The notes under the pieces were generated by a model. It was not told the DNA's origin and did not search any database. It worked only from the letters and a program-made list of their open reading frames with translations. This document shows, in pieces, positions 5,428 through 13,206 of a stretch of 21,033 bases of DNA (within the stretch, counting starts at the first letter, position 1; every line of letters begins with the position of its first letter). The translations under genes and the position numbers were made by a program. The DNA lies in NCBI GenBank assembly GCA_012521035.1, contig JAAYND010000102.1, forward strand, positions 1 through 21,033. The letters run 5' to 3'. The DNA is from Methanomicrobiales archaeon (GTDB taxonomy: Archaea; Halobacteriota; Methanomicrobia; Methanomicrobiales; Methanoculleaceae).

Positions 5428-6833
5428 TGAAGTTCTACGGCAGGGAACAGGAACTCCAGCTCATGGAGCACCTCTACGCCCGGGCCCCCTCGTTCCTGGT
5501 GGTCACCGGCAGGCGGCGGATCGGCAAGACCGAACTGATCAAGGAGTTCTGCAGGGGAAAGCCGGCCCTCTACTTCTACGTCGATGCGAACAAAAGCATC
5601 GAGGCCCTCATGGAGGAGTTTGGAGGACTGATGGCAGAGGCACTCGACCTCCCCGGCTACATCAGGACCGATACCCCGGAGACATTTCTTGAGTTCCTCT
5701 TCTCTTACGATCAGCCCCTGATCGTCGTCTTCGATGAGTTCCAGCGTTTCCTCAAACTCCATCCCTCGTTCATCTCCCAGATGCAGCGGTTCTGGGATCT
5801 CTCGGGTCGGGACTCGCATCTCTTCATCATCGTCTCCGGTTCATCGGTCGGGATGATCCGGGAGATCTTTCTTGAAAGCGATGCTCCTCTCTTCAGGCGG
5901 GCCGACAACATCCTGACACTGCGCCCCTTCGGCCCCCGGGAATGCCTCACCATCCTCGGCGACCTCGGTGTGCAGGATCCTGCGGACCGGCTCGACCTCT
6001 ACCTCCTCTTCGGCGGGACGATCTACTACTATACGTTCATCGAGAAGTACGGATGCACCGATCTTGAGACAGCCCTCGACCGGCTCATCTTAAACGACCT
6101 CGCTCCTCTCCGCCGCGAGATGAGCGATGTCATGATCGAGGAGTTCGGTCGGGAGCACTCGACGTACTACGAGATCCTCGCTGCCATCGCCGAAGGGAAG
6201 AGAACCCAGAAGGAGATCGCTGATCTTGTCCGCCTTCCTGCGACCTCTCTTCCCCCGTACTTTCGGGATCTCACCGATCTCCTTGGAATCATCGAGTACC
6301 GGATCCCGGTCACCGGGAGGAAGGGACGCTCAAAGATGGGCAGGTACGTCTTTGCTGACAACTTCTTCCGGTTTTACGCGCACTACATCTACAGAAACAT
6401 GAGCCTCTACGAGCGCGGGCGCTTCGATCTCCTGAAAGCCCGGATCCTCCGGGAGTGGAAAGGGTTCTCCGGCCAGGCCTTTGAGGAGATGGCCCGAGAT
6501 CTCCTTGCCCGGGATCTCGGTGAAGACTACGAGGAGATCGGATCCTGGTGGAACCGCCGGGGGGACGAGATCGACCTCCTCGCCCTCGGGCCGGCGGGAA
6601 GCCTCGCGGTCGGGATCAAGAACCGCGACCTCACCCTCATTGAGGCACGTGAGATCCTTACCGACCTGGAAGGGAAGATCCCGCTGGTAAAGGGCCTCCG
6701 CTGGCCGGTGACCACCGGGATTGCTGCCCGTACTATCGATGGCGCGGAGGCGCTCGTGGCAGAGGGATTCTATGTGAGGGATCTTGAGGGACTCTGGGTC
6801 CGGTCATCGCCTTATCCGGAACAAAATAGATAA
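5427..6833 (+). CDS. Archaeal AAA+ ATPase with DUF234 nuclease-like C-terminus
   Basis: This 468-residue protein uses the ATG at 5427 (MKFYGREQEL). An upstream frame to 5367 only adds hydrophobic residues translated from the AT-rich promoter. Walker A is GRRRIGKT at 28-35 and Walker B is LIVVFDEF at 98-105, followed by a sensor strand (FIIVSGSS) at about 133-140. A winged-helix-like region with KRTQKEIADLV lies near 255-290. The DUF234 domain follows, with GDEID (Asp383) and VGIKN (Gly396, Lys398), where a PD-(D/E)xK-like fold would need Glu at 396. These ATPases are common and often multicopy in methanogens, and their function is unknown. It is monocistronic, bounded by the repeat, and immediately upstream of the archaellum locus on the same strand. 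Confidence 0.85.
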   Translation: MKFYGREQELQLMEHLYARAPSFLVVTGRRRIGKTELIKEFCRGKPALYFYVDANKSIEALMEEFGGLMAEALDLPGYIRTDTPETFLEFLFSYDQPLIVVFDEFQRFLKLHPSFISQMQRFWDLSGRDSHLFIIVSGSSVGMIREIFLESDAPLFRRADNILTLRPFGPRECLTILGDLGVQDPADRLDLYLLFGGTIYYYTFIEKYGCTDLETALDRLILNDLAPLRREMSDVMIEEFGREHSTYYEILAAIAEGKRTQKEIADLVRLPATSLPPYFRDLTDLLGIIEYRIPVTGRKGRSKMGRYVFADNFFRFYAHYIYRNMSLYERGRFDLLKARILREWKGFSGQAFEEMARDLLARDLGEDYEEIGSWWNRRGDEIDLLALGPAGSLAVGIKNRDLTLIEAREILTDLEGKIPLVKGLRWPVTTGIAARTIDGAEALVAEGFYVRDLEGLWVRSSPYPEQNR

Positions 6834-6981
6834 TGCATCAGGATGTAACCATCTTACAGGTAGCGATCTAATTCATAACCGAAGATGGGGTGGTGCTCCA
6901 GGCTGCCACCGGTATAATCTCCACCGGGATGTTTCATACCCTTCATCCGGGTATACTCAAAAACCCGTAGAGGATATACCA

Positions 6982-7005
6982 CTGCATCACATCTCTGTGA
7001 TGCAG
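6982..7005. repeat. Perfect 9-bp inverted repeat upstream of archaellum operon
   Basis: CTGCATCAC (6982-6990) and GTGATGCAG (6997-7005) are perfect inverted copies with a 6-bp spacer. It is either an operator or a hairpin in the 3' end of the ATPase transcript. There is no T-run after it. Confidence 0.6.
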
Positions 7006-7025
7006 GTACTGATCCGCGATACAGG

Positions 7026-7045
7026 CCCCTCCCACCCCCATTCCC
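7026..7045 (-). other. G-quadruplex motif on the minus strand
   Basis: The plus strand reads C4-T-C3-A-C5-ATT-C3. The minus strand therefore has four G-runs of at least three with loops of 3, 1 and 1 nt, which meets the canonical quadruplex rule. It lies about 195-210 bp before the archaellum start codon. Confidence 0.5.
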
Positions 7046-7199
7046 GCGTCAAACCCCCTCTCCCCTGGCAAAACCCGCCGGCCCGCCACCAGGATCCCCG
7101 CCGCACGCCTCTCCCACCTCCGGCACTTTACCCAAAAACTACACTGCCAGACCACCTGAAAACCACCAGATCGACAGCAAACACAGTATAGACGCAGCA

Positions 7200-7230
7200 A
7201 AAATATATAAACCAGGAAAATTATATAATT
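7200..7230 (+). promoter_or_regulatory. Archaellum operon promoter: TATA box and 12-bp palindrome
   Basis: AAATATATAAA (7200-7210) is a strong archaeal TATA box with a purine-rich BRE-like GCAAA before it. It sits about 28-38 bp before the ATG at 7238, so the transcript should start very close to the start codon. Between them lies a perfect palindrome, AATTATATAATT (7219-7230), placed where a repressor would block polymerase. No other equally good promoter is visible until the cheY gene. Confidence 0.7.
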
Positions 7231-7237
7231 CTCTATT

Positions 7238-8020
7238 ATGGTGGGGGTAGATCAGGCTCAGATCGACAAAATACTTGCCGGTGTATCAACCGATGACCCG
7301 GAGGCCCGTCTTGACGCGCTCGAGAGGGAGCTGGACTTTGTCAAGACCTCGATCAAACGGCTCCTCATCGACCTCCGGGAACGGATGAACGAACTGGACA
7401 ACCCCTTCACCAGCGCCGCCACGTATACCGGGAGCCGCCTCGATCACGATCTCCTGACCGGAGAGACCGATACAGATCACGCCCCCGACGACGCACCCAT
7501 GAGCAGCCTGCCGGATACGGAGGCGCTCCAGGCCCTGCCTGCCCCCGGCCCTGACAGGAGCCTCTTCCCGGCAGAGATCCCGGAGATCCCCACAGACAAC
7601 CTGCCCGCGATCCCGCCGGCAAAACCCGCCGGGAAGCTCAAACTCCAGAAGGTCCACCGGCTCTTTGAGTGGGTGCACCAGGGGTGCAGGAAGTACGGAC
7701 ACGAGCACATGACCATCATGATCGACGCCTACCAATCGATGGGCTACATCACCGACGAGGTCTCCGATCAGGTCAGGGATATCATGCGGATGGCCCCCCG
7801 GACCCGGAAGGATGTACAGGAGATCGGTCCAAACGAATTTGTCTCCGAACTCTACGTCTTAAACCGGATCCTCGACCCCGACGATGCGACGCTCGACCGG
7901 GATATGATCGAGGTCCTGATGCTCTCCAAACGCCGCCCGGACGAACAGGGCACCGGGAAACCAGCCTCGCGGGAACGCGATGCTGGTGACGCCTGGATCG
8001 AGTTGCTGGACAGGATATAA
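7238..8020 (+). CDS. arlCE: ArlCE (FlaCE) archaellum switch protein
   Basis: This 260-residue protein fuses two archaellum modules. Residues about 22-57 form a coiled-coil FlaC domain (LDALERELDFVKTSIKRLL ... LDNPF). A Pro/Asp-rich linker spans about 58-130. A FlaD/E domain occupies about 133-230 (KLQKVHRLFEWVHQGC ... GYITDEVSDQV ... ELYVLNRILD). In Euryarchaeota ArlC/D/E proteins form a cytosolic ring below the motor and bind CheF to receive the chemotaxis signal. It is the first gene of the archaellum-chemotaxis locus, directly behind a strong promoter, with 3 bp between its stop and the next start. No archaellin gene precedes it. Confidence 0.88.
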   Translation: MVGVDQAQIDKILAGVSTDDPEARLDALERELDFVKTSIKRLLIDLRERMNELDNPFTSAATYTGSRLDHDLLTGETDTDHAPDDAPMSSLPDTEALQALPAPGPDRSLFPAEIPEIPTDNLPAIPPAKPAGKLKLQKVHRLFEWVHQGCRKYGHEHMTIMIDAYQSMGYITDEVSDQVRDIMRMAPRTRKDVQEIGPNEFVSELYVLNRILDPDDATLDRDMIEVLMLSKRRPDEQGTGKPASRERDAGDAWIELLDRI

Positions 8021-8023
8021 TGG

Positions 8024-8515
8024 ATGTCAAGCGAAGCCTTCACTACAGCGATGTTCCTTATCGCCGCCATCATAGCGGCCGGTGTTCTCATTAATGCAGT
8101 CTTTCCCGTAATCTACACGCTCGCAAGCACGATCTCCTCCTCTTCCCACACGGTAGATGAACGACTGAGCAACGATGTGAAGATCGTCACGACCTACGCC
8201 GGCGGAGGAAACGCCCGCATCTGGCTGAAGAACGTCGGCACCGGGAGGATATCCGATGCCGATATACGGAAGGCCGACGTCTTCCTCGGAGGCCAGGGGA
8301 ACTTCATACGGCTCGGCCTGAACGCTCCGGGGTCAGACTCGTGGACCTACGAGATCCTCGAAGATACCCCGGGGAACAACTGCTGGGACCCCGGCGAGAC
8401 CCTCTACATCCAGGCAAGCACCGAGAAGATCCCGGGTACAGGGGATATCGTCTACTTCCAGTTCGTCCTCTCCACGGGCCTCTCCCGGTCGACCACCTTC
8501 ACCGCAGGAACATAA
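8024..8515 (+). CDS. arlG: ArlG-like archaellum stator protein
   Basis: This 163-residue protein has a short cytoplasmic N-terminus (MSSEAFTTA), one membrane helix (about 9-33, FLIAAIIAAGVLINAVF) and an extracellular beta-sandwich with a WLKNVGTG motif, the archaellin-like fold shared by ArlF and ArlG. ArlG forms a filament topped by ArlF that anchors the motor to the S-layer. I assign this one as ArlG because of the N-terminal SE.(F)T..(M)FLIAA pattern and because the next protein looks more like ArlF. That choice is tentative, since the two families are similar. Its stop codon is 2 bp before the next start. Confidence 0.7.
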   Translation: MSSEAFTTAMFLIAAIIAAGVLINAVFPVIYTLASTISSSSHTVDERLSNDVKIVTTYAGGGNARIWLKNVGTGRISDADIRKADVFLGGQGNFIRLGLNAPGSDSWTYEILEDTPGNNCWDPGETLYIQASTEKIPGTGDIVYFQFVLSTGLSRSTTFTAGT

Positions 8516-8517
8516 CC

Positions 8518-8988
8518 ATGAGCGCAGGCCCCCTCGTCGCATCCGGGATCGGCATCCTCCTCCTGATCGTCACCGCCTACGTCCTGATCGGCGGCACCCT
8601 CTCGACCACCGAGGTGATGGTCGAGGCTCAGACCAACCTCGCCCGGTACCAGGAGGTCCGGATGCGGACCGCGATCGAGATCCAGGGTGCAGAGATCACT
8701 GAAAACATCCTCCACATCCAGGTCAAAAACACCGGGAGCGAGTCTATCGTTGATATAGCCCTGATCGACGTCTACATCGACACCGGAGACGACCCCGTAT
8801 ACGTCCCCTGCGGGACGGAGGGCTCACTCTATTGGTGGAATGCAGGAATAGACCCCGATGCCATCCATCCCGGTGCACTCGATCCCGGCGAGACCCTCAC
8901 CATCGGGATCGCCCACAATCTGGACACAGACCCGCTGTGGGTCCAGGTCGTCACACCAAACGGTGTCACGAGTTCAGCATACATCTAG
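8518..8988 (+). CDS. arlF: ArlF-like archaellum stator protein
   Basis: This 156-residue protein starts at ATG 8518 with AGGA nearby. The frame extends upstream to 8341, but that overlaps the preceding gene and is not used. A membrane helix spans about 6-26 (VASGIGILLLIVTAYVLIGG). It is followed by VMVEAQTNLARYQEVRMRTAIEI, like the juxtamembrane region of ArlF, and an extracellular domain with IQVKNTGSESI. ArlF binds S-layer protein and caps the ArlG filament, giving the motor a fixed point. Ten bp separate its stop from the next start. The ArlF/ArlG labels could be swapped. Confidence 0.68.
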   Translation: MSAGPLVASGIGILLLIVTAYVLIGGTLSTTEVMVEAQTNLARYQEVRMRTAIEIQGAEITENILHIQVKNTGSESIVDIALIDVYIDTGDDPVYVPCGTEGSLYWWNAGIDPDAIHPGALDPGETLTIGIAHNLDTDPLWVQVVTPNGVTSSAYI

Positions 8989-8998
8989 GTGAACAACC

Positions 8999-9742
8999 AT
9001 GGCCACGAGCGAAGACGCAACCAGCGACATTCTCGAGATGCCGGATAGGACGATCCTCTCGACCGGGAACACCGAACTCGACAAGAAGATCGCCGACGGC
9101 CTCCCGCTTCAATCGCTCTCCCTCATCGAAGGAGAGAACGACACAGGAAAAAGCGTGCTCACCCAGCAGATCATATGGGGGGCCTTGAAACAGGGGTTCA
9201 ACGTCGACCTCTTCTCGACCGAGAACACGAGTAAGAGTTTCCTCACCCAGATGGAGTCGATGAGTCTCGACATATCCGACCACTTCGCCTGGGGCTACCT
9301 CCGGGTCTTTCCCATGCACGTCGTGGGTTTTGAGTGGACGAAGGAGAAGATGCAGGGAACCCTCGAGCGGATGATCGCCTACATCGAGCAGAGCAAGGCA
9401 GAGGTGATCGTCATCGACTCGCTCACGCTCTTCACCGAGTACGCCCGACAGGACACGGTCTTAACGTTCTTCACGAACTGCAAGAACCTCGTCGACCACG
9501 GCAAGACCATCCTGATCACGCTCCACACATACGCCTTCGTCGAGGACGCCCTCGTCCGCATCCGCTCGATCTGCGACGCTCACCTCTTCATGAAAAAAGC
9601 GCTCGTCGGCGGTAAGTACGTCATGATGCTCGAAGTCGTCAAGGTCCGGGGCGCACGAAAGACGACGGGGAACATCATCAGTTTCGAGGTCCACCCCGGG
9701 TACGGCATCAAGATCATACCGGTCACGGTCGCGAAGGTGTAA
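8999..9742 (+). CDS. arlH: ArlH (FlaH) archaellum motor ATP-binding protein
   Basis: This 247-residue RecA/KaiC-like ATPase has Walker A GENDTGKS at 45-52. The Walker B strand is EVIVIDS (Asp140) and lacks the neighbouring catalytic Glu, as expected of ArlH, which binds ATP but hydrolyses it poorly. ArlH forms a hexameric ring that docks on ArlI and regulates it, and it is essential for archaellum assembly. AGGTGA at 8987-8992 gives a strong ribosome-binding site 6 bp before the ATG. The length is normal for the family. Six bp separate it from arlI. Confidence 0.92.
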   Translation: MATSEDATSDILEMPDRTILSTGNTELDKKIADGLPLQSLSLIEGENDTGKSVLTQQIIWGALKQGFNVDLFSTENTSKSFLTQMESMSLDISDHFAWGYLRVFPMHVVGFEWTKEKMQGTLERMIAYIEQSKAEVIVIDSLTLFTEYARQDTVLTFFTNCKNLVDHGKTILITLHTYAFVEDALVRIRSICDAHLFMKKALVGGKYVMMLEVVKVRGARKTTGNIISFEVHPGYGIKIIPVTVAKV

Positions 9743-9748
9743 AAGAGA

Positions 9749-11602
9749 ATGGGATCGGCCCTGGAAGCAACGATAACCCTCCCCTTCGAGCCCGAGATCA
9801 CCGACGAGGGAAGCGACTGCTACAACAACGTTGAATCCTGTGCCCTCTACCGGATGCTCCCGGCAAACGCCCGGAGCTACGTCAGGGATAGCCCGCACCT
9901 CCTCGAGTACCTCCACATCCTGCCGGTCAACACCGTCGGGATCCCGCTCTTCCTCTCAGAACTGAAACGCGACCTGAAATCGATGGAGAACCCGAATATC
10001 ATCTACCCGGTGAGCGATACAACGTTCATCCACATCTTCCCCGACCCCGACGATGTCCGGAACTGGTACATACCGATCGAACCCTCATTCCTCCACTCCA
10101 CAAAAGCGATCGTCCCGGTCGTCGAGGAGAAACTCATCGATATGATCGATGTCCTTGAAGAAGAACCGCTGACCGCGGAGGCACGTATCAGGGTGCTCAA
10201 GAACTTCATCCAGCAGCTCGTGTACATCAAACAACCTGGGGAGGAGATCGACTCCTCCCGGCTCGCCGGGGGGGTACCAAAAGATATTAAAGACCGGATC
10301 ATAAGGTTCCTCACCACCGATATCGGTGCATCGTCAAAACCCCGGGCGGAGGGGATCCCGGAACTCGCCGACGGCCGGGTCATCCTCTCGCAGCAGGAGT
10401 ACCGGGCGCTCGAGTACCTCATGATCCGCGACATGATCGAGATGGGAACACTCAAACCCTTCCTCTCCGACTCCTACATCGAGGATATCACCTGTAACGG
10501 CGTCGGTCCCATATTCATCGAGCACAAGATCTTCAAGGGCCTGAAGTCCGTCGTCGGGTTCCGGGACTCGGTCGAACTCGATACCTTCGTCATCAAGCTC
10601 GCCGAGCGGATCAAGCGACCGCTGACCTACAGAAACCCCATCGTCGACGCGACCCTCCCCGATGGGTCGCGTATCAACATCGTCTACGGGACCGAGATCA
10701 GCAAACACGGCAGCAACTTCACCATCCGCAGGGCGAGCGAGGTTCCCATGAGCATCCTGCAGGTCATCGAGAGCGGGGCATGCGACTACATGATGGCCGC
10801 CTACCTCTGGATCTGCCTTGAGTACGGTATGTCGATCTTCGTCTCGGGCGAGACTGCGAGCGGCAAGACGACGACCTTAAACGCCCTGACGACCTTCCTC
10901 CCCCCTGAGAACAAGATCGTCACCATCGAGGATACCCCTGAGCTGACGGTCCCCCACCGGAACTGGACCCGCGAGGTCGCGAAGGCCAAGGGGAAGGGCG
11001 AGGGCGAGGGATCGGAGGTCACGATGTTCGACCTCCTCAAGTCTGCCCTGCGTCAGCGTCCGAACCAGATCCTGGTCGGTGAGATCCGTGGCGTGGAGGG
11101 TTCCGTCGCGTTCTCCGCGATGCAGACCGGCCACCCGGTGATGAGCACCTTCCACGCTGCGTCGGTCGAGAAACTGATCCAGCGTCTCTGCGGGGATCCC
11201 ATCAGCATCCCGAGAACCTACGTCGACAACTTAAACCTCGTCATCATCCAGAGCGCCGTGAAACGCCCCGGAGGCGGGACCGTCCGGCGTATGCTCAGCG
11301 TCAACGAACTCGTGGGCTACGACCCCGAGACAGAGGGGTTCTCCTTCATGGCGGCGTTCGTCTGGGACCCTGCAACCGACACCTTCACGTTCACCGGCAG
11401 GGGGAGCAGTTACCTCCTCGAGAACAAGATCGCAACGATCCTCGGCATCCCCGAGAACCGGCGGGTCGAGATCTACGATGAGATAGACAAACGGGCAAAG
11501 ATCCTTGAACGTCTCCACAAAGCCGGGTACACCCAGTTCTGGGATCTCTTCCACATGACCACAAAGATCAAGAAACAGGGTCTGCTCAACATCGAGGTGT
11601 AG
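9749..11602 (+). CDS. arlI: ArlI (FlaI) archaellum assembly and rotation ATPase
   Basis: This 617-residue ATPase of the type II/IV secretion superfamily powers both archaellin export and rotation. It has Walker A GETASGKT at 367-374, an Asp-box region with EDTPEL, Walker B ILVGEIRG at 441-448, and a His-box (GHPVMSTFHAAS) soon after. The N-terminal about 250 residues correspond to the ArlI N-domain that contacts the membrane and ArlJ. It is longer than crenarchaeal ArlI because of N-terminal sequence, common in methanogens. Its hexamer sits between ArlH and the membrane protein ArlJ, encoded by the flanking genes. The stop codon is 2 bp before the arlJ start. Confidence 0.93.
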   Translation: MGSALEATITLPFEPEITDEGSDCYNNVESCALYRMLPANARSYVRDSPHLLEYLHILPVNTVGIPLFLSELKRDLKSMENPNIIYPVSDTTFIHIFPDPDDVRNWYIPIEPSFLHSTKAIVPVVEEKLIDMIDVLEEEPLTAEARIRVLKNFIQQLVYIKQPGEEIDSSRLAGGVPKDIKDRIIRFLTTDIGASSKPRAEGIPELADGRVILSQQEYRALEYLMIRDMIEMGTLKPFLSDSYIEDITCNGVGPIFIEHKIFKGLKSVVGFRDSVELDTFVIKLAERIKRPLTYRNPIVDATLPDGSRINIVYGTEISKHGSNFTIRRASEVPMSILQVIESGACDYMMAAYLWICLEYGMSIFVSGETASGKTTTLNALTTFLPPENKIVTIEDTPELTVPHRNWTREVAKAKGKGEGEGSEVTMFDLLKSALRQRPNQILVGEIRGVEGSVAFSAMQTGHPVMSTFHAASVEKLIQRLCGDPISIPRTYVDNLNLVIIQSAVKRPGGGTVRRMLSVNELVGYDPETEGFSFMAAFVWDPATDTFTFTGRGSSYLLENKIATILGIPENRRVEIYDEIDKRAKILERLHKAGYTQFWDLFHMTTKIKKQGLLNIEV

Positions 11603-11604
11603 GG

Positions 11605-13206
11605 TTGTTTGAGGATATGGCCGACCGCCTGAGAGCGGCGAACCAGGGGAAGCTGCCGTTTGAGGAGCAACTGGGATCTCTCAGCGACTTCCGGTCATCC
11701 CTCCTTGAGAACAAGAAGATGGAGCAGGATCTGCTCTTCATGTACACCTACATGGCAGCGATCACCACGTCTGCCGTGACCAGGCCCGAGATATTCGATC
11801 ACACGTCAGAGAGGTTTGAGTACGTCCCGTCGCGCTACATCGCAAAGGTGCAGCGTCTGGTCGCTGGATGGGGTTACAGCTACGCCGAAGGGCTCAGGGC
11901 GGTCGCCGAGAGAAGCCGGAATGAGTCTCTCCGGAGCATGCTGAACCGCTACGCAAACTCGATCGACTCCGGGGTCCCTGACGACGCCTTCATCACCACA
12001 GAGCTCGCAAGTATCCGGAGCATCTATCGAAACACCTTCGAGCAGGGGATCGAGCTCCTGAAGAAATGGGGCGACGCCTATATCGCGATGCTTCTTTCCG
12101 GTGCGCTTGTCGCGATCATCATCATGATATCGGTGGCGATCTACGCCCCCGATGGTATCGATGCGGCGCTCAACGCCTCATACGCCATCATACTCGTCAT
12201 ATCAGCCTTTGGTCTTGCGATCATGTACCGGGCGGTTCCTGACGACCCGAGGACGCACGGACTCGAGAGGTTCTGCTCCCGGGAGCAGGGGATCATCCGG
12301 CGCATGGAGCGCCTGATCCTGCCGATCGTCGCCGCAGTCTCACTCCTCCTCATCCTCATCGGTGTCAACGCCGGCGTCACATTCCTGCTCACCGGCCTGC
12401 TCCTGATGCCGCTCGGGATCATCGGCTACATCGACGATGCGAACGTCATCAACCGGGACAACGACTTCGCCACGTTCATCCGGGGCCTCGGGTCGATCAT
12501 GGGCGGCAAGGGTATCACCACCGCCGACGCCCTCCAGGAGGTGGACAGAAAGTCGTTGCCCTACCTGGAACCCTTCATCGACTCGGTGGCATCGAGACTG
12601 AACCTCGGGCTCGATGAAGCCGCGAGCTGGAGGAAGTTCATCGGGGAGACCGGCAGTTACCTGATCTACAAGTACATGAACATATTCCGTGACTCGGTGG
12701 CTCTCGGCGGATCTCCGGACGAGATCGGAAAGATCACCGGTTCATCGATGCTCGAACAGGTCCTCCTCAGGAGGAAACGCGACATGATGGTGAAGGGTTT
12801 TGTCGTCCTGCTCGTGCCGATGCACGCGGCGATGATCGGCATATTTGTCTTCCTCTTCGAGATCCTCCTCACGATGGGGAACGCGATCACGGACGTGATG
12901 GGCCATTTTGCCGAGACCTCGGCGGCGCTCTCGGGCGGTTCATCCACGGTCGGCGGCGCCATGAGCTCGTCCCTGAACCTCTTCGTAGACTTCCCCGAAG
13001 ACACGATGCGGATGTACGTGGTGACGATCCTCTTAATGCTCACTATTGCAAATATCTTTGCAGGAAGGATTGTCATGGGCGGTGACCGGTACATCTACTA
13101 CTTCTTCACGAGTCTCCTCTGTGCGGCCACCGGCGTCGTCTACATCGTTGCACCGATCGTTGTGAGCGCATTCTTCACCATACCGGCATTTCTGGGGATA
13201 ACATGA
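11605..13206 (+). CDS. arlJ: ArlJ (FlaJ) archaellum membrane platform protein
   Basis: This 533-residue polytopic protein of the GspF/TadC superfamily is the only integral platform of the archaellum, to which ArlI binds. Hydrophobic segments lie near 161-180, 190-208, 238-254, 257-275, 398-424, 470-488 and 495-530. Two basic cytoplasmic regions lie before and between them. The start is probably TTG at 11605, with GAGGTG about 6 bp upstream inside the end of arlI. An ATG at 11617 is the alternative, but its GAGG is too close. The last 4 bp overlap the next gene (ATGA), so translation is coupled. Confidence 0.9.
   Translation: MFEDMADRLRAANQGKLPFEEQLGSLSDFRSSLLENKKMEQDLLFMYTYMAAITTSAVTRPEIFDHTSERFEYVPSRYIAKVQRLVAGWGYSYAEGLRAVAERSRNESLRSMLNRYANSIDSGVPDDAFITTELASIRSIYRNTFEQGIELLKKWGDAYIAMLLSGALVAIIIMISVAIYAPDGIDAALNASYAIILVISAFGLAIMYRAVPDDPRTHGLERFCSREQGIIRRMERLILPIVAAVSLLLILIGVNAGVTFLLTGLLLMPLGIIGYIDDANVINRDNDFATFIRGLGSIMGGKGITTADALQEVDRKSLPYLEPFIDSVASRLNLGLDEAASWRKFIGETGSYLIYKYMNIFRDSVALGGSPDEIGKITGSSMLEQVLLRRKRDMMVKGFVVLLVPMHAAMIGIFVFLFEILLTMGNAITDVMGHFAETSAALSGGSSTVGGAMSSSLNLFVDFPEDTMRMYVVTILLMLTIANIFAGRIVMGGDRYIYYFFTSLLCAATGVVYIVAPIVVSAFFTIPAFLGIT

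Larger units (their letters stand above)
4931..6858 (+). repeat. Direct repeat copy 2 (complete DUF234 ATPase locus)
   Basis: This is the full-length version of the unit at 322-1099. It comprises about 430 bp of heptamer-containing upstream sequence, a promoter, the ATPase gene, and about 25 bp beyond its stop codon. The ends do not show obvious terminal inverted repeats or target-site duplications that I could identify. I therefore cannot say whether it moved as an element or was duplicated by recombination. Confidence 0.85.
6834..7237. other. Intergenic region upstream of the archaellum operon
   Basis: This is a 404-bp region with no convincing gene. It holds the last bases of direct repeat copy 2, a 6-bp inverted repeat (ATACCC/GGGTAT, 6936-6954), a perfect 9-bp inverted repeat (6982-7005), and a strongly C-rich plus strand at about 7020-7140 with a quadruplex motif. 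The archaellum promoter is at its right end. Confidence 0.7.

Noticed and set aside
7020..7140. Pro-rich open frame (6784-7191) in the C-rich region
   Set aside because: Its composition simply reflects the C-rich DNA. It overlaps the end of the ATPase gene and has no initiation signal.
9737..9743. GTGTAAA heptamer at the end of arlH
   Set aside because: A single isolated copy within the last codons of a conserved gene; chance match to the heptamer of the repeat region.
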